Made by a program: the position numbers and the translations under genes. Shown one piece after another: positions 7,701 to 13,423 of a stretch of DNA of 13,423 nt. Each line of letters opens with the position of its first letter. Positions within the stretch are counted from its first letter, which is position 1. Under the pieces are notes generated by a model that worked only from the letters and a program-made list of their open reading frames with translations, made no database searches and was not told where the DNA came from. Source of the DNA: Flavobacteriaceae bacterium (lineage in GTDB: Bacteria; Bacteroidota; Bacteroidia; Flavobacteriales; Flavobacteriaceae); NCBI GenBank assembly GCA_023301205.1, contig JALZVC010000002.1, positions 1 through 13,423 of the forward strand, written 5' to 3'.

Positions 7701-8645
7701 GAAGTGTTTTTATGGGATCATGTAATTACTCCGAGTACTGATTTTCCAGGAGCAAATTCATCTAATCATAGTATGGAAAATATTTCTATGTTTAATATGA
7801 CTGGACCTATAACAGCTGCAGGAGCAGAACAACCTAATAATGGTTATTTGTCAACGGCACAGGGTTTTGGGATATTAGCAACTGCGGCTGGCACAGCAAC
7901 TTTTACTAATGATATGCGCGAACTAGACAATAATAATACACTCCGTGCGGTAGAAGAAAATATGGATCGTGTGTGGTTAAAAATATCCAACGAAACCTAT
8001 GATTTCCATAATAGTACCTTAATAGGTTTTACAAACGATGCTACAGACAACTTAGATCCAGGTTATGATTCTGGAAGAATGGCTACCGTTGTAGCGCTTT
8101 ATTCTCACTTAGATGATGGAACCGAACAATTAGCAATTCAAGGAAGAAGCGATTTTTCAATTGATGCGCAGATAGGTCTTGGTTTTGCTAGTGTCATTGA
8201 CGAGTTACAGACGTATACCATTTCTATAGAGAATATTCAAGGGCCTAATATCGTGAATGAGAATGTCTATTTAATTGATAAGAATAATGGATCAATAATT
8301 AACCTTCGTGAGACAGCGTATACGTTTAGTAGTTCAAAAACAGAAGTGAACGATCGCTTTATTATTCAGTTTACAGATAGAAATGTGCTAAGTACGGCAA
8401 ATAATTTACTTGATGATATACGTGTTTACCCAAACCCTACAGATGGCGTATTTGTGATAAATGCACCACAATTAGAGATTACTAATGTTACAATCACAGA
8501 TGTTCAAGGCAGAGTTATTCATCAAATTCAGGGGAACTCTAGTAGCTTACTATCATTAGATATGTCAAATTTAAAAGCAGCAGTATATTTTGTTACTATT
8601 AAAACAACACAGGGTAGTCTTGTAAAACAATTTATTAAAAAGTAG
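4725..8645 (+). CDS. Secreted matrixin-like zinc metalloprotease with PPC, CARDB-like, GEVED domains and T9SS type A signal
   Basis: Large exported protease of 1306 residues. An N-terminal signal or anchor (MKKS plus a hydrophobic run to about residue 22) is followed by a propeptide-like segment (about 30-115) containing PATCFAPD at 86-93. The catalytic domain (about 120-330) has the metzincin zinc motif H286-E-I-G-H290-G-L-G-I-A-H296 and a downstream methionine (KLMEP, Met306) as the probable Met-turn. Next come a PPC-like beta domain (about 335-480, DVDYFSFTI core), a CARDB-like domain (486-590, beginning NDVAVTAI), a GEVED-type region (592-748, with KVWIDLNNNGLFTDQGEEV) and a long beta-rich region of unassigned fold (750-1230). 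The tail 1233-1306 is a T9SS type A sorting domain (RVYPNPTDG, GRVIHQI, VYFVTI, VKQFIKK). It is probably secreted through T9SS and cleaved or surface-attached. Substrate is unknown. It is flanked by terminators on both sides, so it is monocistronic. Confidence 0.9.
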   Translation: MKKSILISLASFVCFFLLLLTVNYDASVQFPITENEPVIDMGISNEQAAVKRKNAALSLVKPHLQAYLKQAIKQTSIDAQGFVGFPATCFAPDTDKKYIDAFYNNRTALANSLRIQQDTRFNAPARWAFTATDGGGLAQGDFTTLTWSYVADGTPIGNGGCGVPGESTDDSNFIAFFNSIYGPPTTPGDFTTAPWHNVFVSMFNSWSDASGLIFVYEPNDDGATITSAPGLLSVRGDFRISGHALDGNSNVLACNYFPENGDMIIDTSDNFYANSPGIGTTNVLTHEIGHGLGIAHVCPIEQTKLMEPFVTTAFTGPQEDDILATNRLYGDPEGDNDTSATASFLGATSNPASYSKLQHSIDDTGDVDYFSFTINESTILSASLTPSGSTYLDGIQNNDGSCSAGSLFNALEVSDLMIEILSTNGSSVIATGDTNGVGTSENLAGVGLPIAGTYFVRVRQQGASVSNVQMYDLDVSLTAGQVDENDVAVTAIIAPEAVETGLTNAEQIQITLSNLGGLSQSNIPYEVTVNGVVMATETYAPSIASGTSINITVPTAIDLSAFTTYDICAKTVLVADENTTNDETCKTVVHINSYCIPTTNTGCNVDGIKQFVLGTINVDDGGSGCNTDPGAPQGYSNRTNLITDLDRRTTFNMHTLQASTLWNNERIKVWIDLNNNGLFTDQGEEVLNAAFTVPEGTLEDFIITVPTSTSLGVKTLRARAFDPVEDPITLGPCDDITFGETQDYLVNIVDPTATCTGATITWIESGWIGGVAPGPNDAAIINGTYDTGMAGNIDVCELTINTGVTLTVIANTFVRTQNDINVDGTLLVNHQGSVVQVDDDALTTNNGTINVLTETLSLKPRDFVAFGSPMTVVTREGELAPVNRVFEHITANFLAFPGISGFNFLDDNFDNHLPHTGILKPGEGYFIRPRPINATGNEVYSETFTTGTLNSGDITFTVGFNGSQGDSYNLLANPYASAIDARVFITENSMVNEVFLWDHVITPSTDFPGANSSNHSMENISMFNMTGPITAAGAEQPNNGYLSTAQGFGILATAAGTATFTNDMRELDNNNTLRAVEENMDRVWLKISNETYDFHNSTLIGFTNDATDNLDPGYDSGRMATVVALYSHLDDGTEQLAIQGRSDFSIDAQIGLGFASVIDELQTYTISIENIQGPNIVNENVYLIDKNNGSIINLRETAYTFSSSKTEVNDRFIIQFTDRNVLSTANNLLDDIRVYPNPTDGVFVINAPQLEITNVTITDVQGRVIHQIQGNSSSLLSLDMSNLKAAVYFVTIKTTQGSLVKQFIKK

Positions 8646-8667
8646 TGTTTTTGAAATACCAATAATC

Positions 8668-8704
8668 AGGTCGCAATCTTTTTTATTGCGACCTTTTTTA
8701 TTTT
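8668..8704 (+). terminator. Intrinsic terminator after the metalloprotease
   Basis: A perfect 10-bp stem, AGGTCGCAAT (8668-8677) with ATTGCGACCT (8685-8694), encloses a 7-nt loop (CTTTTTT) and is followed by TTTTTATTTT. This is a textbook Rho-independent terminator 23 bp after the protease stop codon. It isolates the protease from the DUF4846 operon that starts at 8748, which therefore needs a promoter in the roughly 45 bp between or some read-through. Confidence 0.93.
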
Positions 8705-8747
8705 GAAAAATTCAGAATAAAACAACAAATACAAAGTTATCTATTAG

Positions 8748-9614
8748 ATGAAAAAGTACATTTTGACATCATTACTAATTGGGCTAGTTAGCTTCTTGTA
8801 CTTTACTAAGAAAGGAGAATTAGTCAAGAACACAGCCCTAACTTATGTCACCACTCCAGACTATATTAATAACGGAGGGAATACAGTAACGTCAAGAATT
8901 CTCGTGCCAGATGGGTATAGACGAGCAGAGTATCTAGTAGGCACATTTTCGAAGTATTTACAAGACTATGCTTTAAAAAACTACGGCGCTCAGATTATTA
9001 ATTATGATGGTAATCCTTATGTGTATCAAGCTGGTCATGTGGGTGTTCTAGAATTGCCTGTGCCGTCTAACGGCCTGCAGCAATGCGCAGATGCATTGAT
9101 GCGCATAAGAGCAGAATATCTCTGGGATCACGGTCAGAAAAGCAAAATAGGATTTAACTTTACCTCAGGTCACTATTGTTCTTGGTCTAAATATGCAGCA
9201 GGATATCGACCTAAAATAAACGGGAATAAGGTAACATTTCATCAAATAGCTAAGGCAGATGCTTCAAAAGCAAGTTTTTACAAGTATCTTAATCTTATCT
9301 ATACCTATGCAGGAACGCAATCACTATATAGCGAACTTCCTAAAATTTCTGAAGTTGAAAAACTGGAAGTAGGCGACATGCTAATTACTCCAGGTTTTCC
9401 TGGCCATATTATTATGATAGTTGACAAGGCAACTGATGCTAACGGCGATAATTTATTTATTTTTGCACAAGGTAATACACCAGCTCAAAGTGTTCATGTA
9501 CTTAAAAATCCGAGCGACTTAAATAACAGTCCTTGGTATCAACTAGAGATGGGAGCAGGAATGCAGATACCTACTTATTATTTTAATACATCACAATTTA
9601 TTAGATTTAAATGA
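8748..9614 (+). CDS. DUF4846-type exported protein of unknown function
   Basis: Protein of 288 residues with an N-terminal hydrophobic signal or anchor (about 4-19), so probably periplasmic or membrane-tethered. I recognise the family from segments remembered as DUF4846 hallmarks: SRILVPDGYRR (49-59), NYDGNPY (85-91), LQQCADALMRIRAEYLW (110-126), FNFTSG (136-141), YAAGYRP (149-155), LEVGDMLITPGFPGHIIMIVD (206-226) and AQGNTPAQSVHVLKNP (240-255). Function is not established as far as I know. The GD...PGHIIMIV segment looks like the histidine region of NlpC/P60 and CHAP cysteine hydrolases, with Cys113 or Cys144 as a candidate nucleophile; this is inference. It is first of three genes joined by ATGA overlaps, followed by the 120-aa gene and apbE. 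Confidence 0.8.
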   Translation: MKKYILTSLLIGLVSFLYFTKKGELVKNTALTYVTTPDYINNGGNTVTSRILVPDGYRRAEYLVGTFSKYLQDYALKNYGAQIINYDGNPYVYQAGHVGVLELPVPSNGLQQCADALMRIRAEYLWDHGQKSKIGFNFTSGHYCSWSKYAAGYRPKINGNKVTFHQIAKADASKASFYKYLNLIYTYAGTQSLYSELPKISEVEKLEVGDMLITPGFPGHIIMIVDKATDANGDNLFIFAQGNTPAQSVHVLKNPSDLNNSPWYQLEMGAGMQIPTYYFNTSQFIRFK

Positions 9615-9973
9615 GCTACAAATTAAGCCATCAAGAACTACATAACCTCGCAATGAACGTGGTAGGTAAAGATATGGAAGCGCAGGGTTTTGAGTTTCTA
9701 GGTGTAAATAGTAAAATAGGGAAGGACCCTCAGTTTGTTGGGCTTAAAAATAAAGACCTTCATTTTGTGATTGTTCGGGCAATAGGGTATCCTCAAGACG
9801 CGAATGCTTATGATCCTATCTTTATGCAAACCATAAAGCAACACGCAAATACCTTTGAGGCAAAAACCTATTATGCAGGTGTAGGCTTAGGTCACGGCAC
9901 TGATTATGCAAAACCTGTACTTAAAGATGAAGATTACACCCAAGTATATAAAGGACTTCAAGAAATTGTATGA
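9611..9973 (+). CDS. Small soluble protein of unknown function, translationally coupled to DUF4846 and apbE
   Basis: Protein of 120 residues without signal peptide or membrane segment, so probably cytoplasmic. It overlaps the preceding stop by ATGA and its own stop overlaps the apbE start the same way, which strongly supports a real coding gene. I recall similar small flavobacterial proteins that some databases label 'Na+-translocating NADH-quinone reductase subunit F'; that label is not supported here, since there are no cysteines, no flavin motif and no NADH motif. Visible features are an N-terminal helix (HQELHNLAMNVVGKDMEAQG), the PQFVGLKNKDLHFVIVRAI strand pair (about residues 40-58) and a late YYAGVGLGHGTDY glycine-rich segment. 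A compact alpha/beta fold is likely. Its function may lie with its neighbours; nothing in the sequence settles it. Confidence 0.8.
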   Translation: MSYKLSHQELHNLAMNVVGKDMEAQGFEFLGVNSKIGKDPQFVGLKNKDLHFVIVRAIGYPQDANAYDPIFMQTIKQHANTFEAKTYYAGVGLGHGTDYAKPVLKDEDYTQVYKGLQEIV

Positions 9974-10980
9974 AACAAATTCTACTATTAATTAGCGGAC
10001 TCTTACTTTTAGGCTGCGCTGGCCCAAAAGAGCAAAAAAAGATAAATTTTCAAGGTTTTGCTTTTGGTACTACCTATAACATACAGCTGTTTGCCTATAA
10101 CGATACTAGCTTACAACAAGGGATTGACAAGGTCATCTACGATGTAAATAAATCTGTAAGCACCTATCTCTATGAAAGCGATATTTCAAAAATAAATAGG
10201 GGAGACAGTACCATTGTTGTAGACGATATATTCAAAGAAGTATTCCGTATTTCTGAAACGGTCTATACCAATTCATACGGTTATTTTGACCCCACTGTAG
10301 GCATACTTCGCAATGCTTATGGTTTTGGCGAAAAAGGAGCACGTATAGAGATAACCCCAAAGGCACTAGATAGTTTACGTGATTTTGTTGGTTTCCGAAA
10401 GGTGAAGATTTTAGCAGATGGCCGTGTAAAAAAAGAAAATCCATCCATTTATTTGGACTTTAATGCTGTTGCAAAAGGCTACGGGATTGATCTCCTCGGA
10501 AATTTTCTAGATTCAAAAAATATAGATAATTACATTATTGAAATCGGTGGTGAAATTGTAGCCAAAGGAAAAAATATACAACGCGAACAATTTTGGACTA
10601 CAGGTGTTGAGGATCTAGACTCTGAGGTGGATGATAGAAGTAATGTTGCTGTGGTTAAACTTAATAATGAAGCGATGGCAGGTTCTGGTAATTATAGGAA
10701 ATTTAGAATAGATAGTGTATCGGGAAAGAAGTTTGTACACACCATCAATCCCTTAACAGGTTTGGCAGAGGCAAGCGATGTCACTAGTGCAACTGTAATT
10801 GCGTCTACTTGTGCTTTAGCAGATGCCTATGCAACGGCTTTTATGGCAATGGGCTTAGCACGGTCAAAAACAGTTATTACGCAAACAGAGGATATTGCAG
10901 CGTATCTTACTTTTGTTGAAAGTAGTAACGATATAGGAACGTACATCTCTCAAAATTTTAAGAATAAGATGCTAAAGTAA
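9970..10980 (+). CDS. apbE: FAD:protein FMN transferase (ApbE lipoprotein)
   Basis: ApbE transfers FMN from FAD onto a threonine or serine of target proteins, classically NqrB and NqrC of Na+-NQR, using Mg2+. The 336-residue protein begins with a lipoprotein signal and lipobox LLLLGC (Cys16), so it is probably anchored on the extracytoplasmic side. Family motifs appear in order: FGTTYNIQ (about 33-40), FDPTVG near residue 105, DFNAVAKGYGID (about 163-174), EIGGEI, H257-T-I-N-P-L-T-G, and A284-D285-A-Y-A-T289-A-F-MAMG, where Asp285 and Thr289 match the metal-site residues. Length is normal. The start overlaps the previous stop (ATGA). The visible nqr operon supplies two obvious substrates, with modified threonines encoded at 420-422 and 1634-1636. 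No terminator is visible; the gene abuts a convergent gene end to end. Confidence 0.95.
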   Translation: MKQILLLISGLLLLGCAGPKEQKKINFQGFAFGTTYNIQLFAYNDTSLQQGIDKVIYDVNKSVSTYLYESDISKINRGDSTIVVDDIFKEVFRISETVYTNSYGYFDPTVGILRNAYGFGEKGARIEITPKALDSLRDFVGFRKVKILADGRVKKENPSIYLDFNAVAKGYGIDLLGNFLDSKNIDNYIIEIGGEIVAKGKNIQREQFWTTGVEDLDSEVDDRSNVAVVKLNNEAMAGSGNYRKFRIDSVSGKKFVHTINPLTGLAEASDVTSATVIASTCALADAYATAFMAMGLARSKTVITQTEDIAAYLTFVESSNDIGTYISQNFKNKMLK

Positions 10981-12528
10981 TTAACGTTTTAGTGCAAAAT
11001 GACCTGTCACTTCTCGCCCGCTTTCTAGTACTAGGGTGAACCAATAATCATTAGAAAATACAGGATTTCCATATTTATTGGTTCCATCCCATCCCACTGT
11101 ATCTAGAGGACTTAAGTCTTTAATTAGAATGCCAAATCTATTATATATACGAATTTTTGTACTCGGAAAATTCTCAATATTAGCAATGGTCCATGTATCA
11201 TGGACACCGTCACCGTTTGGGGTAAAAAACAAGGGGTAATCAAGGATAATAACTTCTTGAGAGGCGATACCACAACCAAAACTGTCTTGCACAAATACAG
11301 TATATATTCCTGCAGGGATGTCCGTAAATATATTTTCTTCACCAAAGTCACCGTTGTCTAGCGCATAAGAAAGCGCTGCGTCGCCAGTCGCAATAACGGT
11401 AATCGTATTGTTGTTTTGCGTAAAACTAGTGGTGATTACCTCAACAATAGTTGGCGCTTGTGAGCTGAGTACAGTAGTTACTGCCATGGCATTACATCCT
11501 GCACTATCGGTTACAATAACACTATAGAAGCCACCAGTTGTTACCGTGATACTATTTAATGATGGGCCACTCTCACCAGTACTCCATTGATAAAAACTGA
11601 AACCAGGTTCTGTGGTTAAAACTGCAACATCGTCTGTATTCGTGCAAATGAGCAGGTCTTGCGGTAAGGTTACCTCAAAAGACAATGTAGTTGACAAGGA
11701 TAATTCATTGATGTCAGAGCAATTTGATATTGTGTTTGTTACACGATAGTAGATGGTTTGTGGATTAGTCGTATTTGTATAGAGTTCGTCTAAAGGGTTG
11801 ATATCTAGGTTGGCGTCATTTAAAGAGCTATGAAAAGTAGTAGTAACATTGCTCTGCCCATTTTCTATGCCAGAAATTAATTGACCCAAATCAAATTGCG
11901 TAAAGCCATCAACTGCATCATCCATATCACAAGAGCTCAAGTTTGTGGTATCATTAGCTATGGGTTGTTCGGGAAAACCTGCGGTTCCTGTCATTTCTAT
12001 AGAAAATCCACCTTCTCCTATGGCGCGATCAATTAATAAAAAATAGGTTTCACCAGCAATCGCATTAATACCCATTAAAAAGCCGTTTCCGTTTTGGCCG
12101 GGGCCTTCGTTTACATCACCTTCTATATTATTTAGGCCGGTTAAAGCAGAAACTCCAGCAGCTTGTGGGTTTGTGCTAGAACAACGTATAGATGCTCCTA
12201 AATTCTCGCAATCTGTGACTGAGCCATATATTGCAAAATCATAATCCGCTTCTGGATTATCTGGAACAATATTAAAAGTGAGAATTCCACTTGTTACAAT
12301 ATTAATTGAAAGCCAAATGGTTTGATTATCAAAACTAAAACAAGGGGGTTCTATATTGCCTGGAAGGCTAAATTCATTAAAACCAACACCGTCGGGTTCT
12401 AGTCCAAAATTACTACTGCCACAAACAGGTATTGCAAATTCACAATCATTAGCAGACTGTCCACTTATTTCTGAAATAAAAAGCAGCCCAATAAGACAAA
12501 AAATAATATGTATGGTAGAACGATTCAT
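10981..12528 (-). CDS. Secreted protein with T9SS type B (gliding motility-associated C-terminal) sorting domain
   Basis: Exported protein of 515 residues. The signal peptide (about 1-23, ending SEISGQ) is followed by a Cys-containing beta domain (about 26-182, SANDCEFAIPVCG to GGFSIEMTG), which is the N-terminal type common in flavobacterial surface proteins. A middle domain has SSCDMDDAVDGFTQFDL and later IYYRVTN, a module seen repeatedly in large gliding-associated proteins. It is followed by Ig-like segments (QWSTGESGPSL; GGFYSVIVTDSAGC; PAGIYTVFVQDSFGC). The last 85 residues (431-515) are a CHU_C/type B sorting domain: FFTPNGDGVHDTW, IYNRFG, WDGTNKYGNPV, YWFTL and GHFALKR. This predicts T9SS-dependent secretion; cargo role is unknown and probably adhesive. 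It starts 3 bp after the methyltransferase stop, suggesting cotranscription. Confidence 0.92.
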   Translation of the reverse strand: MNRSTIHIIFCLIGLLFISEISGQSANDCEFAIPVCGSSNFGLEPDGVGFNEFSLPGNIEPPCFSFDNQTIWLSINIVTSGILTFNIVPDNPEADYDFAIYGSVTDCENLGASIRCSSTNPQAAGVSALTGLNNIEGDVNEGPGQNGNGFLMGINAIAGETYFLLIDRAIGEGGFSIEMTGTAGFPEQPIANDTTNLSSCDMDDAVDGFTQFDLGQLISGIENGQSNVTTTFHSSLNDANLDINPLDELYTNTTNPQTIYYRVTNTISNCSDINELSLSTTLSFEVTLPQDLLICTNTDDVAVLTTEPGFSFYQWSTGESGPSLNSITVTTGGFYSVIVTDSAGCNAMAVTTVLSSQAPTIVEVITTSFTQNNNTITVIATGDAALSYALDNGDFGEENIFTDIPAGIYTVFVQDSFGCGIASQEVIILDYPLFFTPNGDGVHDTWTIANIENFPSTKIRIYNRFGILIKDLSPLDTVGWDGTNKYGNPVFSNDYWFTLVLESGREVTGHFALKR

Positions 12529-12531
12529 ATA

Positions 12532-13296
12532 CTACTTTTTACACAAAGGAATTAATTCTCCTTTTGGGAGTCTATATTTGTTTATTTCTTCTGCAGAAAG
12601 TGTTGCAGTATAGTCCAAGGCTTCTACCGTAAATCCTACTGCTTTTAATTTGTCAAAATAATCCATACCATAAATCCTTACGTGATCGTATTGCCCAAAA
12701 ATTGCAGCACGTTCTTTTGGGTCTGTGATGGTATCATCTGTAAATGTGATTTTTCTATTTCTGTCATAAGGTACTTGTGTAATAGCGGTTCCGCCATTAG
12801 CAAGCACTCTGTAAAGTTCTTGCATCGCTTTATGGTCATCTGGAATGTGTTCTAAAACATGATTGCAAATAATAAAGTCAAAACTGTTGTCGTCAAAGGG
12901 CAATTGACAGATGTCTGCCTTCACATCTGCAATAGGAGAGTTTAGGTCTGTCGTGGTATATTCTATATTTTTTAAGGCTCTAAATCGCTTTAAAAACGCT
13001 TGCTCGGGTGCAAAGTGCAGTACACGTAGTGATTTACTAAAAAAATCTGTTTCATTGGTGAGATACAACCAAAATAGACGGTGTCTTTCTAAAGACAGGG
13101 TTCCTGGGGCGAGTACGTTTTCGCGTATGCGTTCATATCCATAGGGTAAAAATTTACGGTATGATTTTCCGTCAATTGGGTCTGTATAGGTATTTCCTCT
13201 TAAAAAAAAGGCGACCAGTGGGCGCACTAGATAGCTCACTCTAATTAAGAATGTTCTGGGGAATAAGTTTAATAAATACTTAAATGCTTTTTGCAT
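12532..13296 (-). CDS. Class I SAM-dependent methyltransferase
   Basis: Protein of 254 residues, cytoplasmic or peripherally membrane-bound through a hydrophobic, Arg-containing N-terminus (about 7-33). The Rossmann methyltransferase core runs from about residue 90: motif I region RVLHFAPEQAFL (91-102), acidic loop TTDLNS with Asp117, ADICQLPF (127-134), FDFIICNHVLEHIPDD (139-154) and RVLANGGTAITQVP. A C-terminal part has FGQYDHVRIYGMDYF. The substrate is not evident. From memory, homologues elsewhere carry paired cysteines of a small zinc ribbon before SLERHR; here the corresponding DPIDG (39-43) and LAPGTLSLERHR (62-73) lack cysteines. It is the first gene of a two-gene - strand unit with the T9SS type B protein. 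Confidence 0.88.
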   Translation of the reverse strand: MQKAFKYLLNLFPRTFLIRVSYLVRPLVAFFLRGNTYTDPIDGKSYRKFLPYGYERIRENVLAPGTLSLERHRLFWLYLTNETDFFSKSLRVLHFAPEQAFLKRFRALKNIEYTTTDLNSPIADVKADICQLPFDDNSFDFIICNHVLEHIPDDHKAMQELYRVLANGGTAITQVPYDRNRKITFTDDTITDPKERAAIFGQYDHVRIYGMDYFDKLKAVGFTVEALDYTATLSAEEINKYRLPKGELIPLCKK

Positions 13297-13304
13297 GTGA
13301 GTTG

Positions 13305-13344
13305 TTACACTGAGATACTCAAAGAAACGCAGAGATTCACAGAG
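13305..13344. repeat. Four tandem 10-bp degenerate repeat units
   Basis: On the + strand the units are TTACACTGAG (13305-13314), ATACTCAAAG (13315-13324), AAACGCAGAG (13325-13334) and ATTCACAGAG (13335-13344), with approximate consensus WWWCNCAGAG and an exact 10-bp period. The array overlaps the stop codon (complement 13337-13339) of the - strand gene at the right edge and lies 9 bp upstream of the methyltransferase start. I recall similar CAGAG-rich repeat tracts beside GxxExxY genes in many bacterial genomes; the role is unknown. Confidence 0.7.
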
Positions 13345-13423
13345 AGTTTTGGTTAGAATTTATAAATCTACGAAGTCCATTTTTAAGTAATTTTGTATTA
13401 AAGTTAATTAATAAGCCTAATGG
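13337..13423 (-). CDS. C-terminal fragment of a GxxExxY (PDDEXK_3-like) family protein, 5' end outside the window
   Basis: On the - strand, reading from the last base of the window, 28 codons are open and end in TGA (complement 13337-13339). The encoded tail begins PLGLLINFNTKLLKNGLRR and ends FINSNQNSL. The LGLLINF segment followed by a short basic helix is, from memory, the typical C-terminus of GxxExxY proteins, small proteins of about 120-130 residues assigned to a PD-(D/E)xK nuclease-like fold. Only about a fifth of the protein is visible, so the GxxExxY motif itself cannot be confirmed. It would be the gene upstream of, and on the same strand as, the methyltransferase, 40 bp away. Confidence 0.65.
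   Translation of the reverse strand, partial: PLGLLINFNTKLLKNGLRRFINSNQNSL

Noticed and set aside
8705..8747. Bacteroidota promoter before the DUF4846 gene
   Set aside because: No TAnnTTTG with an upstream TTTG at proper spacing could be identified; one is expected here but cannot be placed.
12356..12613. 85-codon + strand frame across the methyltransferase/T9SS junction
   Set aside because: Antisense to two well-supported genes and without domain signals.
13305..13344. CRISPR array
   Set aside because: The units are only 10 bp, directly tandem with no spacers, and there are no cas genes.

Overview
The window looks like chromosome from a member of the Flavobacteriaceae (Bacteroidota), probably a marine one. 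The evidence is the Na+-pumping NQR operon, two secreted proteins carrying the two different type IX secretion (T9SS) C-terminal signals (a type A 'YPNP...G' tail and a type B gliding-motility/CHU_C tail), AT-rich spacers, and the absence of clear Shine-Dalgarno sequences. Genus cannot be fixed from this window.

Layout. (1) Positions 1-4509 on + hold the distal part of the nqr operon: nqrB (5' end outside the window), nqrC, nqrD, nqrE and nqrF, in the canonical order and closely packed except for a 67-bp gap before nqrE that contains a UUCG-capped hairpin. A strong intrinsic terminator follows at 4533-4563. (2) Positions 4564-4724 are an AT-rich spacer with a 14-bp palindrome and a 15-bp imperfect direct repeat, leading into a 1306-residue secreted matrixin-type zinc metalloprotease (4725-8645), which ends at a textbook terminator (8668-8704). 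(3) Positions 8748-10980 on + hold three genes joined by ATGA overlaps: a DUF4846-type exported protein, a 120-residue soluble protein of unknown role, and a lipoprotein FAD:protein FMN transferase (ApbE). (4) On the - strand, a SAM-dependent methyltransferase (13296-12532) is followed 3 bp later by a T9SS type B secreted protein (12528-10981), whose stop codon abuts the apbE stop codon with no spacer. (5) The right edge (13305-13423) holds four tandem 10-bp repeat units overlapping the 3' end of a - strand gene whose visible C-terminus looks like a GxxExxY (PDDEXK_3) family protein.

How the genes work together. NqrB-F form most of the membrane complex that oxidises NADH, reduces quinone and exports Na+. 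NqrB and NqrC need covalent FMN on a threonine, and ApbE is the enzyme family that makes that bond, so apbE about 5.5 kb downstream is the plausible maturation factor. The protease and the type B protein are secretome members that use a T9SS encoded elsewhere. Most of the window is recognisable core or secretome biology. The less described parts are the DUF4846/120-aa/ApbE cassette, a possible cysteine-switch motif in the protease, the FMN-motif variants, and the 10-bp tandem repeat beside the GxxExxY gene.
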